A stretch of DNA of 64,000 nucleotides from Pacificispira sp040217575 (GTDB lineage: Bacteria; Pseudomonadota; Alphaproteobacteria; UBA8366; Aestuariispiraceae). The DNA is taken from the NCBI GenBank assembly GCA_040217575.1, contig JAVJPW010000001.1, positions 224,648 to 288,647 of the forward strand. Direction: 5' to 3'. The notes below the pieces were generated by a model. It worked only from the letters and a program-made list of their open reading frames with translations. It made no database searches and was not told the origin of the DNA. Positions within the stretch are counted from its first letter, which is position 1. Every line of letters begins with the position of its first letter. This document shows, in pieces, positions 41,943 to 49,762 of the stretch. Made by a program: the position numbers and the translations under genes.

Positions 41943-43563
41943 TCGTAAGCCGCCCCTTCGACGCTGTGCCGTCTATACCCGTGCATCGACCGAGGAAGGG
42001 TTGGATCAGGACTTCAACTCGCTGGATGCGCAGCGAGAAGCCTGCGAGGCCTTCGTCCGCAGCCAAGTCGGCGAAGGCTGGAAGTTGATCCCAACCCACT
42101 ATGACGATGGCGGCTATTCCGGCGGCTCGATGGATCGTCCGGCGCTGAAACATCTCCTTGCTGATATCGAAGCAGGACGAATCGACACTGTCGTCGTCTA
42201 CAAAGTGGATCGATTGACACGGTCCCTCTCGGACTTCGCCCGGATTGTCGATGTGTTTGACGATCACGGCGTCTCCTTCGTCTCTGTCACGCAGCAGTTC
42301 AACACCACGACCTCCATGGGTCGGCTGACGCTCAACATGCTGCTCTCCTTCGCCCAGTTCGAGCGCGAAGTGACCGGAGAGCGCATCCGGGACAAGATCG
42401 CGGCATCGAAACGCAAGGGCATGTGGATGGGGGGACGCGTGCCCTTGGGTTACGAACCGAATGGACGGACCCTGGTAATCGACGAACCAAGCGCTAAAAC
42501 CTTCCGCACCATCTTCAGGCTCTACCTCGAGCTCGGCAATGTCCGGCTTGTGAAAGAAGAGGCGGACAGGTTGGGCCTCACAACCAAAGAGCGGCTCTCA
42601 GCCAACGGCAAACGGTCCGGCGGCAGGCCTATGAGCCGGGGATACCTCTACAAGCTGCTTGGGAACCCGCTCTATGTTGGGCGGATCGCCCATAGGGGAC
42701 ATGAGTTTGAAGGGCAGCATCCAGCCATCATAGACACTGCAACTTGGGAGGCGGTGCAGGAGACACTCTCGAACAACGGTCCCATCATGTTGGACAGGCC
42801 GCGCGCGACGGAACCAAGCCCGCTTACGGGCAAGCTGTTTGACGAAACCGGCGAAGCGTTGACGCCAACCCATGCCGTGAAATCGGGTCGACGATATCGC
42901 TACTACATCTCCAAACGGCTTGCAGAGAAATCCACGTCCGACGACAAGAGTGGTTGGCGCCTGCCTGCTCGGGAGATCGAGCGGATCGTTGCCACGTCAA
43001 TCACAGACCTTCTCACGAACCCGTCGAGACTGGCAGATGTCGCACGGCAGAACCGGGTTGCCACTGATCGCATACCCCAATTGCTAAGCGCGGCAGAAGG
43101 ATGGAAAGAGGCGTCCCTGGAGCTTGTTGAGCGGATTGAGCTCTCCAAGGACGAGATCGCGATCTCTCTCAGTCTTCCGGGGCCAGAGGGAGAAACACTT
43201 CGATTCACGGTTCCGACGAGGATCAGAAGGCGCGGCGTCGAGATGAAGCTCGTCCTCGAAAACGGGAGCACAACGAACGCCAAACCGGACCCGGCCTTGA
43301 TCAAGGCGGTTGCGCGCGGTCACAGATGGTTTGAGGACCTGGCGACGGGGCGGGTCGGGACTCTCAACGAGATCGCGGAGCGGGAAGGGGTCGGACACAG
43401 ATACGTTCGCCAGATCGTATCCTTGGCCTTCCTGTCTCCCGACGTTACCGAAGCGATCCTTGAAGGCACGCAACCCGTGCATATAACCGCGGAAAGCCTC
43501 ACCAAGCGGACTGAAATCCCATCATCCTGGTCCGAACAACGGGAAATGCTGGGCTTCGATTAA
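41935..43563 (+). CDS. Large serine recombinase
   Basis: A 542-residue recombinase. The catalytic domain carries Ser18 in VYTRASTEEGLDQ, then VVVYKVDRLTRSLSDF and MGRLTLNMLLSFAQFERE (long helix E). A recombinase domain follows with the helical RGYLYKLLGNPLYVG motif, a zinc-ribbon-like region (a cysteine set is not evident) and a C-terminal HTH-like part (LATGRVGTLNEIAEREGVGH). It likely integrates or excises the island. Candidate attachment DNA (similar to a tRNA-Ser 3' end) lies about 195 bp after its stop. Confidence 0.9.
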   Translation: MVDRKPPLRRCAVYTRASTEEGLDQDFNSLDAQREACEAFVRSQVGEGWKLIPTHYDDGGYSGGSMDRPALKHLLADIEAGRIDTVVVYKVDRLTRSLSDFARIVDVFDDHGVSFVSVTQQFNTTTSMGRLTLNMLLSFAQFEREVTGERIRDKIAASKRKGMWMGGRVPLGYEPNGRTLVIDEPSAKTFRTIFRLYLELGNVRLVKEEADRLGLTTKERLSANGKRSGGRPMSRGYLYKLLGNPLYVGRIAHRGHEFEGQHPAIIDTATWEAVQETLSNNGPIMLDRPRATEPSPLTGKLFDETGEALTPTHAVKSGRRYRYYISKRLAEKSTSDDKSGWRLPAREIERIVATSITDLLTNPSRLADVARQNRVATDRIPQLLSAAEGWKEASLELVERIELSKDEIAISLSLPGPEGETLRFTVPTRIRRRGVEMKLVLENGSTTNAKPDPALIKAVARGHRWFEDLATGRVGTLNEIAEREGVGHRYVRQIVSLAFLSPDVTEAILEGTQPVHITAESLTKRTEIPSSWSEQREMLGFD

Positions 43564-43977
43564 GAAGACCGTCTCTGCCAAACGGAACCGCTAAAATCAT
43601 CGACAGAGAATTTAACCCCGGATCACGCCGGAACGACCGACGCTTCGTTATCTCCGGTTCCGCTTCCAGTTCTGCCCAGGCCGAAACCCCGCGGAACTCG
43701 GGCATTTTGAGTGTTACGCTAAAGCCTGCGAAAAATTTCAATGCAGAGAAGGACTAAATGGCGGAGGGAGGGGGAAACTCTTCCACCTCATGTGCCAGGG
43801 ACCTAACCCCTTACCCCACAACGATACGCCATCCTTGGCTCGTGCGCGGTGCGGGGCGGACTGTAGCAGGTGGGTGGGGCTGGGCAAGCTATGGATGCAA
43901 CCAGATACATCCTCCCCTTGTGTACCTGCACAACCTTCAGCTATCTCTTCAGGCTGGTGAACTTGGAGGGATGCGGT
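43564..43977. other. Gap between recombinase and restriction gene
   Basis: About 410 bp with no convincing gene. It holds the tRNA-Ser-like segment at 43759-43775 and a complementary pair, GCAGGT with ACCTGC (about 43869-43874 and 43924-43929), that could fold the leader of the restriction gene. Confidence 0.4.
43759..43775 (-). repeat. Candidate attachment-site core resembling a tRNA-Ser 3' end
   Basis: On the minus strand this reads TCCCCCTCCCTCCGCCA, like the end of the acceptor arm with CCA of an alphaproteobacterial tRNA-Ser. No anticodon or D arm follows, so it is not a gene. Tyrosine and some serine recombinases leave such fragments. A matching full tRNA would be outside the window. 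Confidence 0.4.
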
Positions 43978-44958
43978 ATGGCGCTTCATGATCGAGTACG
44001 AGAGTTGCGGGACAGGACTGGCGGGCCACCGGCTCAATACCAGGGTGTCACCAAGGATAGAGTTCGGGCCGTACTGGCCTACTTGGACCTAGGCACTAAC
44101 AACGACTTGATCGACAACGTGTTCGCCCTCCTTGATGATCAAACCGATAGCTGGTTTGCCAAGCCACCGTTGGGAGCCAAGATCGCTGACGGCGCAACGA
44201 CTGCTCATCTCGCTTGCCATGTCGGCATTCTCCAACGGGACGGAGGTAAACTTGATCGGGAGGGCAGAGATTACTGGATCAAGCCCCTCCGTGATCTGGG
44301 CGGCATCGACCCCATCACACTCGTTGATAGTGAGTTCATTGCCGGGCATGTAAAGGCGAAGTCCCCGAACTCATGCTATCGACTACATGAAGGCCTTGTA
44401 GCCATCCTCAAGGCTCCTGAAGGGGAATGGCGTGGAATGCTTGAGGATTGGGCATCTCAGGATATCCAGCGTGAGCGCAAGGCGTTTCAAGCGCGGATGG
44501 CAGAGGAGGCCCGCCGCAAGGTGGATACCGGCCACGCTCAGCTAATTCGAGCGAGCGTGGAGCACTACGTGCCGCGTTTTCTCCCTGGCTTCCAGGTCCT
44601 GTATATTGACGATAGCGACGGTGATCGTATCTCAGATGAGGAGCGGGCACGGATGGCACGGGCTGGCATCACCCTAACGCTAGAAGATGCTATGCCCGAT
44701 GTCCTCTTATGGAACCCGGATACAGATATGTTATGGGTGATCGAGGCCGTAACGAGCGATGGGGAAGTAGACCAGCACAAGGTAAATCAGGTTCAGCGCC
44801 TTCGGCACCGTTGCGGCAAAGCAGGTGTTGGGTTCACTACGACATATCGAACCTGGAAGGAAGCGGCGTTGCGGCAAGGTACGCATAAGAACTTGGCCGT
44901 CGATACCTACCTCTGGGTTCAGGAAGACCCAGCGAAGCAGTTTAAGGCCGAGGCCTGA
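43978..44958 (+). CDS. BsuBI/PstI-type restriction endonuclease
   Basis: A 326-residue protein from ATG 43978 (GGAGGG 7 nt upstream). The catalytic core resembles BsuBI/PstI enzymes: AMPDVLLWNPDTDMLWVIEA and TSDGEVDQHKVNQVQ. The N-terminal helical domain (RVRAVLAYLDLGTNNDLI) also fits. Known relatives cleave CTGCAG; target identity is inferred. It converges on the methylase gene, and the two 3' ends overlap by 40 nt. Confidence 0.83.
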   Translation: MALHDRVRELRDRTGGPPAQYQGVTKDRVRAVLAYLDLGTNNDLIDNVFALLDDQTDSWFAKPPLGAKIADGATTAHLACHVGILQRDGGKLDREGRDYWIKPLRDLGGIDPITLVDSEFIAGHVKAKSPNSCYRLHEGLVAILKAPEGEWRGMLEDWASQDIQRERKAFQARMAEEARRKVDTGHAQLIRASVEHYVPRFLPGFQVLYIDDSDGDRISDEERARMARAGITLTLEDAMPDVLLWNPDTDMLWVIEAVTSDGEVDQHKVNQVQRLRHRCGKAGVGFTTTYRTWKEAALRQGTHKNLAVDTYLWVQEDPAKQFKAEA

Positions 44959-46373
44959 AGTAGACGGTCTACGAAGCGATCAGGCTCATCATCTGTGGTG
45001 CCAAGCTTCTGAAGGTCATCCTTCGTCGGATAGCGGATGTTCCTAAGGTCTGTCGCGTTGACCTGCGTATGCCCAGAGAAAGTGCGGAAGTACTGATCCA
45101 CGGCGGTGGAGTTTAGGTATCTGGCCAGCCCAGAGGCGAAGTCGCGATCTAACCCTCGTCCGTTAGCGTGGTAGTAGTTCAAGTGGTTTTCGAACCCAAC
45201 CTTACCACCGTTATATACGGCGGCGACCAACCTCCGTTTCTCTTCCTTTGAAGTAAACCGCTTCGTCAGGACGTACACACCCTTTGGCACCATCAGTGAG
45301 GCTGTCTCGTCATTGTCCGCAATGGCATTGTTCTTCTTAAACTCAGCTCGAGGCCAATTGATACCTCCGTTATACATATGGCCCGGATAGATCAATGGCA
45401 CGGTGCCATCCTCAGGGTCTTTGCGAAGGTGGTCACGCGCTCTGAAGTCCACTACGCGGCCCGTCGATACCTTGATATCGAGGTCCTCAAGGGTGCAGGG
45501 CAACCCCTGCAAGCTAGGCGTCCCATCACCGCCGACTGGTAGCCGGATGAAACTATGATTGTCATCAGGGCGGACGATCTCTTCATAGGGGACTGTGCGT
45601 ACCTCTCCAGCGTCTGTGGACAAGGCAACGGCTCCTTGCGCACCTCCTCTCTGCACCCGAAAGATTATGTTCTCTTGAAGTACATCATCATCCTTGAAGG
45701 CTTCGGTGCGTGACTGAAATACGAACAAATCCAACAGGGCCGCGCCGTTGAGCAACATGCGTCGGAATGGCTCATAGTACGTCCCATTACAGAATGAGCG
45801 TGGGGTGATGGCGACAAGCTCCCCGCCCTCACTCATTTGCTGAAGTGCCAGCGCAACGAAGGCGGAGTACAGGTTGACGGTCTCAATCCCGACCGCGCCG
45901 AGTGCTGCCCTCCATTGAGAGTTGCTCCTGATCTTACCGTAAGGTGGGTTCAATATGGCGCAATTAACGGTGCCCTTGGGCTTCAGGAGCGGCTCCGCCG
46001 AACAGAGTATGAAATCATCCCTGACGAGCGTTGAAGTGAACTCGATACCTGCATCGGCACATGCCTCTTGGCACTGCTTTAATGTTCCCTCTAGGATCGA
46101 GGCCATCGCCGGATCGACTTCATAAGCAGACACATGGATGCTGGTTGGACGGGGGCGACGGGAACATGCCTCGTCCACGAATGCCGCCGTCAGCGAACCC
46201 ATTCCAGCCCCAGCGTCCAGCAGATGGATTTTGTCCGGGAGCACGCCGAACATACCGGACATCTTATGCGCGATTGGGGATGGCGTCATAAACTGGCCCA
46301 GCGCGCTTCGCCGCTTGGGGTCTAGCGTCGGGGAGACTTCAAGGCGGGTCTGATCGAGGGCAACGGCTAACAC
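44919..46373 (-). CDS. PstI/BsuBI-type N6-adenine DNA methyltransferase
   Basis: A 484-residue methylase starting at GTG 46373, with AAGGAG 6 nt upstream. Early GQFMTPSPIAHKMSGMF is the usual opening of such enzymes. Motif I is LLDAGAGMGSLTAAF and motif IV is AILNPPYGKI. A C-terminal target-recognition domain of about 250 residues follows. As partner of the convergent BsuBI/PstI-like nuclease it should protect the same site by adenine methylation. The gene ends are interlocked. Confidence 0.85.
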   Translation of the reverse strand: MLAVALDQTRLEVSPTLDPKRRSALGQFMTPSPIAHKMSGMFGVLPDKIHLLDAGAGMGSLTAAFVDEACSRRPRPTSIHVSAYEVDPAMASILEGTLKQCQEACADAGIEFTSTLVRDDFILCSAEPLLKPKGTVNCAILNPPYGKIRSNSQWRAALGAVGIETVNLYSAFVALALQQMSEGGELVAITPRSFCNGTYYEPFRRMLLNGAALLDLFVFQSRTEAFKDDDVLQENIIFRVQRGGAQGAVALSTDAGEVRTVPYEEIVRPDDNHSFIRLPVGGDGTPSLQGLPCTLEDLDIKVSTGRVVDFRARDHLRKDPEDGTVPLIYPGHMYNGGINWPRAEFKKNNAIADNDETASLMVPKGVYVLTKRFTSKEEKRRLVAAVYNGGKVGFENHLNYYHANGRGLDRDFASGLARYLNSTAVDQYFRTFSGHTQVNATDLRNIRYPTKDDLQKLGTTDDEPDRFVDRLLQASALNCFAGSS

Positions 46374-46453
46374 AGCTTCTCCTTATTGTGATATCATTAT
46401 CGCATCCTTGCCTTCCGCGACCAAGCCTGTAGCGACATCTTCAAATCCAACTT

Positions 46454-46840
46454 TTACCCGCCACACTCCCCGGCCTGCGGTGTGTTCTCTAGGCGCTGGG
46501 CGGTGCGGATCAGACCGTCGTTGTCTAGGAGTTGGAGGTCCCCTGTGCTGGGCACGATCCGGTACCTGTCCCCGCTGCCGCTACCCTCTACCATCATCAC
46601 CCCTCCGCCGGTTTCCGTAAGGACCCTATCCCCAACCGATCCGTCTCTGTAATTCACCGTCGCGGCGACGCTTCCGTCGGCCTGAACCGTAATCGTGATC
46701 GTGGACCAGATCGACGGCATGGAGGGGATAGCTTTGTCGCACCACCGGCCCAGGGTTGTCTCTTGGGCTCTGGCATCCGGTGAGGACATGGCTGTGCTAA
46801 GGGCGAGGGCCGCCGCTGCGGTAATGATGCTCCGCCGCAT
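46454..46840 (-). CDS. Small secreted protein
   Basis: A 128-residue protein from ATG 46840, which shares one base with the stop of the preceding gene. The N-terminus MRRSIITAAAALALSTAMSS plus ARAQE is a clear signal peptide with a cleavage site near AQA-E. The mature part is about 100 residues, rich in Gly, Thr and Asp, with two cysteines (RWCDK and the C-terminal ECGG) that may bridge. No family recognised. It is part of a two-gene operon led by RNA element B. Confidence 0.6.
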   Translation of the reverse strand: MRRSIITAAAALALSTAMSSPDARAQETTLGRWCDKAIPSMPSIWSTITITVQADGSVAATVNYRDGSVGDRVLTETGGGVMMVEGSGSGDRYRIVPSTGDLQLLDNDGLIRTAQRLENTPQAGECGG

Positions 46841-47190
46841 CACCGCCACCCGAGCTGTATGATGCATGAGGAGGCCACTTCCGGTACCCGCATCGAGCCC
46901 GACCCGGAACCGTTCGCCACGATGGTGATGCAGGTGTTCAATTGATTGGCGTAGGGACGTAGCTGGCTCATGCTGCGAAAGCGGGTTTGCCAGTCCGGCT
47001 TGGTCTGCCAGAACGCTGCCGCGAGGTCCGCCGCTGATGCAAGGCGGTTGGCCGATGACCCCGCCTTCCATTGCGATAGCGTTGCCCGTTGTAGCGTACC
47101 ACCATCATACCATTGGGCGGAGGCAGGTCCGCTGCCGATTGCTACTGCCAATCCAGCCACAACGGCTAGTCCAATAACGAGATTTTTCAC
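46840..47190 (-). CDS. Small secreted protein downstream of RNA element B
   Basis: A 116-residue protein starting at GTG 47190, with GGGGAGGA 10 nt upstream. The signal peptide KNLVIGLAVVAGLAVAIG ends in PASAQ. The mature part has two cysteines (NTCITI and SSCIIQLGWR). No family recognised. Its TGA overlaps the ATG of the second secreted-protein gene (TGATG). The leader holds the structured element that also precedes the nuclease-like gene at 36313. Confidence 0.58.
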   Translation of the reverse strand: MKNLVIGLAVVAGLAVAIGSGPASAQWYDGGTLQRATLSQWKAGSSANRLASAADLAAAFWQTKPDWQTRFRSMSQLRPYANQLNTCITIVANGSGSGSMRVPEVASSCIIQLGWR

Positions 47191-47253
47191 TTGTGGGTTC
47201 CTCCCCGGACCAGAGCCTCCGGCGCGTCCGCCGCGAGGGTAGTCTTCAACGAC

Positions 47254-47425
47254 CTGGTGATCGGGGAGTTCATAAACCGCGCAGAGACGGTCCCTGTGAC
47301 CTTTAGACCGGGGTCCTGGACATACGTCACAGGCCCCCCGACCATAGGGTCGTGGGACGGGTTGCGGTCCCGTCAGACCGCTCTGCGTGGGGTTATGAAG
47401 CCCCGGAACGGTACGTCTCCGTTCC
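47254..47425 (-). ncRNA. Structured RNA element, copy B (multibranched, unknown class)
   Basis: Reads on the minus strand and matches 36076-36251. Pairings: 5' hairpin 47425-47419 with 47411-47405; outer stem 47404-47401 with 47266-47263 and TTCATAA with TTATGAA (47399-47393, 47275-47269); inner stem CGCAGAG with CTCTGCG; a GACGGG/CCCGTC hairpin; a CGACC/GGTCG hairpin; and CCTGTGAC with GTCACAGG. Most of these helices use different base pairs than copy A, which supports a selected RNA fold. It ends 64 nt before the secreted-protein start. Confidence 0.6.
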
Positions 47426-47535
47426 GCTGGCAGGATAGGCGGATGGGTTCCGCCAGAAAAGACATTACTCGCAGACGGTGTGAGCGGTGGGCCGCATCCA
47501 CGCTTCGCCGGGGATCGGGCTACTTCCAATCCAGA

Positions 47536-47551
47536 GTGATACTGGTATCAC
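47536..47551. repeat. Palindrome GTGATAC..GTATCAC, copy 1 near the resolvase gene
   Basis: Seven-bp arms with a 2-nt spacer. A near-identical palindrome lies at 48712-48729, on the other side of the resolvase gene. Possibly a resolution or regulatory site. Confidence 0.45.
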
Positions 47552-47762
47552 CGATTTTTACCCCAAGGTGTGGATCGGTTCCATTACCCCCCATGTCGGG
47601 GAGGGCGAGCCGCACCTAGTTACCCCTCAGGAGGCCCTCAGGAGGTCCAGGAGGGGCCTCCTGTCTTGTTCAGGTACCCACCCAGCGGACAGCCATCGGA
47701 TGGCCCTAGACGGGCTTCTGTGGAGAAGGTAAAAGTGACACCCTTTCAATGGGTTAGGCGGT

Positions 47763-48479
47763 TCAACTGGTGATCTGAACCTTGACCCCGCCCATACGGT
47801 CCAGAAGCCTGCTTACCTGTGTCGGCGTCCAGGTTCCGCCTCGACGGGTCGGGTAGCCGCGTTCATTCAGAGCACGGGCGAGGGGGCGGTTGCCGGTGAT
47901 ACCGTCCGCCTTCAGCGCATCGAGCGTTGGCCGCATCCGTTCAGCGTAGAGGTCGGCATCCTTCTGGAGGGCCAGGGAACCGCGTTGAGCGCCTTTGGCT
48001 TGTCCGGCGGCGGTCAGGTTGCCCGGCGACCCCAGGCGGACCCCACGGGCCTTGGCGGCGGCGAGGGCTGCCTTCGTTCTGTCCGAGATGACCTTGGCCT
48101 CCTCCTCCGCCACGACCGCCATAATGCCGACGGTCATCCGGTTGGCGCTGGGCATGTCGCAGCAGATGAACTCAATCCCGGCTTCCTTCAGGCCAAGGAG
48201 GAAATGCGCGTTCCGGGCCAGCCGGTCGAGCTTTGCCACGAGGAGGGTGGCGTGTCGGACGTGGCACTCGGCCATCGCCGCTTCGAGCTGTGGGCGGTCG
48301 GCCCGTTTGCCCGTCTCCACCTCCGTGAAGGACGCGACGACTTCTCCGCCATCTCCGGCGATGTGGTCCGCCACCGCCTTCTCCTGTGCATCCAACCCTA
48401 GGCCTGAGCGTCCCTGCCGCTTGGTGGAGACCCGGTAGTATGCGACGTACCGGGGACGGCGGTGGATCAACTTCACCAT
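47763..48479 (-). CDS. Serine resolvase/invertase
   Basis: A 238-residue small serine recombinase. The catalytic Ser18 is in VAYYRVSTKRQGRSG, with LLVAKLDRLARNAHFLLGL and ANRMTVGIMAVVAEEEAKVI completing the active region. The C-terminal HTH is ALKADGITGNRPLARALNER with GTWTPTQVSRLLDRM. It is likely to resolve or invert DNA of the element. Palindromes flank it at 47536 and 48712. A distinct promoter could not be identified in the 245 bp upstream. Confidence 0.88.
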   Translation of the reverse strand: MVKLIHRRPRYVAYYRVSTKRQGRSGLGLDAQEKAVADHIAGDGGEVVASFTEVETGKRADRPQLEAAMAECHVRHATLLVAKLDRLARNAHFLLGLKEAGIEFICCDMPSANRMTVGIMAVVAEEEAKVISDRTKAALAAAKARGVRLGSPGNLTAAGQAKGAQRGSLALQKDADLYAERMRPTLDALKADGITGNRPLARALNERGYPTRRGGTWTPTQVSRLLDRMGGVKVQITS

Positions 48480-48711
48480 GGATACATTCCCTTGAACGGT
48501 GGTTTAGGGAACTGTATCCGCCCACAAACACCAGTCAAACGTGGATTTCCTCGCGGTCCTACGCACGACCCTCCCTTGCCCGACTTGGGCGAGGACATTG
48601 AAGCCGGTCTGTGTAGAAGGGTGTGATTTCAGACGCTTGTTCGGATTTGAGCGAATTGAGCGGTATATGTTTCTGACAAAGTGACACCGTTATAGATTTA
48701 TTAGATCAATC

Positions 48712-48729
48712 AGTGATATTGGTATCACT
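48712..48729. repeat. Palindrome AGTGATA..TATCACT, copy 2 near the resolvase gene
   Basis: Seven-bp arms with a 4-nt spacer. It overlaps the 3' end of the Rep-like gene (stop codon inside the palindrome). Confidence 0.45.
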
Positions 48730-49762
48730 GTGGCCCATTCGTACCCCCGTTCGCAAGTAGACCGGCTTTCTCCAACGCTTGAAGCCAATACTTCCACTTT
48801 GCGTCAGCGTTCCACCACTTAGCCTGACATTGCTCAGTTAGTGCGCGGAGGTGCTTTCCTTCGGTGCCCGCGAGTTCAACCGCACGCTTGCGGCCTCTCA
48901 CTTGCCACGCGGACGCGAAAAGCCGGAACATTGGGTGCTGGAGGTCGGGGTGGTCCCAGTTCGGGTTATAGATGCGAATGGGACCAAACGGGTTCCCCAG
49001 GCTCGGTAGGTCCGCCACCGGGAACGTACCGCTCTTGCCAGGCTTGTTCCTTACTTCAATGCGGACCCAGTGCTTGCCCTTGGCAATTGGGTTTACGCCC
49101 TTGCCTTCGGCGATTTTCTTGACCGTCCTGTCGTAGAACTGGACTTGGTTAGAGCTGCCCTTGCCGAAGTACATCGTCTCTGTACGTCCGCCAGGGCCTG
49201 AAAATATGGCGAAGGACTGCTTCTTGTCGACGTGGACCATGATGTCATCCAATGGCAGGCCAAGAATATCAGTCGTCGTATCGATCCGCGTTACAGCTCC
49301 CTCTTTTCGGACACTGGCCAGCCATCCTGGGAGGATGTGCTGGTCGATGGTGTTAGATAAGGCCGAAAACGCATCTTTTGTGAACCGCGCGGGGTTCCAT
49401 TGAAATCGAAGAAAGCCCTTTGCGTTTCTAGGGTGGCGCGCCTGGACAGTGATGCCGTCTTGGACGAACCACCCTTGGCCGTCCTCCCCGCAGAACTTGA
49501 CCCCAACAGGGTAGCCCATACCGTACTGAACCTGACCACCAGGCCATCCCTCATTTACAGCCTTCCGAGCCTCCTTCAGCCGTTCGTACACTACATTCCG
49601 CTTCTCCTCTGACTGCATCGATACGGTGGCCGAGAAGTAGTCTATGAAGACCTTCGACTGGAGCGACTTCAAGGGGGCACTAAGAGGGGGCTTGTTAGGG
49701 GCAGGTTTGCCGGAGGCCGAGCCTGAGCTTACTGGGGATGCCTTGGGTTTGAGCTTTACCAT
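48725..49762 (-). CDS. Rep_trans-like replication initiation protein (putative)
   Basis: A 345-residue protein when started at 49762. An upstream in-frame ATG exists inside the integrase region but lies in an unlikely leader. The middle resembles the Rep_trans initiators of rolling-circle plasmids: VTRIDTTTDILGL, then TMYFGKGSSNQVQFYDRTVK and HWVRIEVRNK. Such proteins nick their origin through a tyrosine. If correct, this island may replicate after excision. It overlaps the integrase 3' end by 68 nt. Assignment is from pattern memory. Confidence 0.55.
   Translation of the reverse strand: MVKLKPKASPVSSGSASGKPAPNKPPLSAPLKSLQSKVFIDYFSATVSMQSEEKRNVVYERLKEARKAVNEGWPGGQVQYGMGYPVGVKFCGEDGQGWFVQDGITVQARHPRNAKGFLRFQWNPARFTKDAFSALSNTIDQHILPGWLASVRKEGAVTRIDTTTDILGLPLDDIMVHVDKKQSFAIFSGPGGRTETMYFGKGSSNQVQFYDRTVKKIAEGKGVNPIAKGKHWVRIEVRNKPGKSGTFPVADLPSLGNPFGPIRIYNPNWDHPDLQHPMFRLFASAWQVRGRKRAVELAGTEGKHLRALTEQCQAKWWNADAKWKYWLQALEKAGLLANGGTNGPQ

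Noticed and set aside
43759..43860. Possible complete tRNA-Ser gene
   Set aside because: Only the acceptor 3' end is present; no T-loop GTTCGA pattern, anticodon or D arm follows.
48712..48729. Palindrome as intrinsic terminator of the Rep-like gene
   Set aside because: The stem is AT-rich with no T-run, and the same palindrome occurs beyond the resolvase gene.
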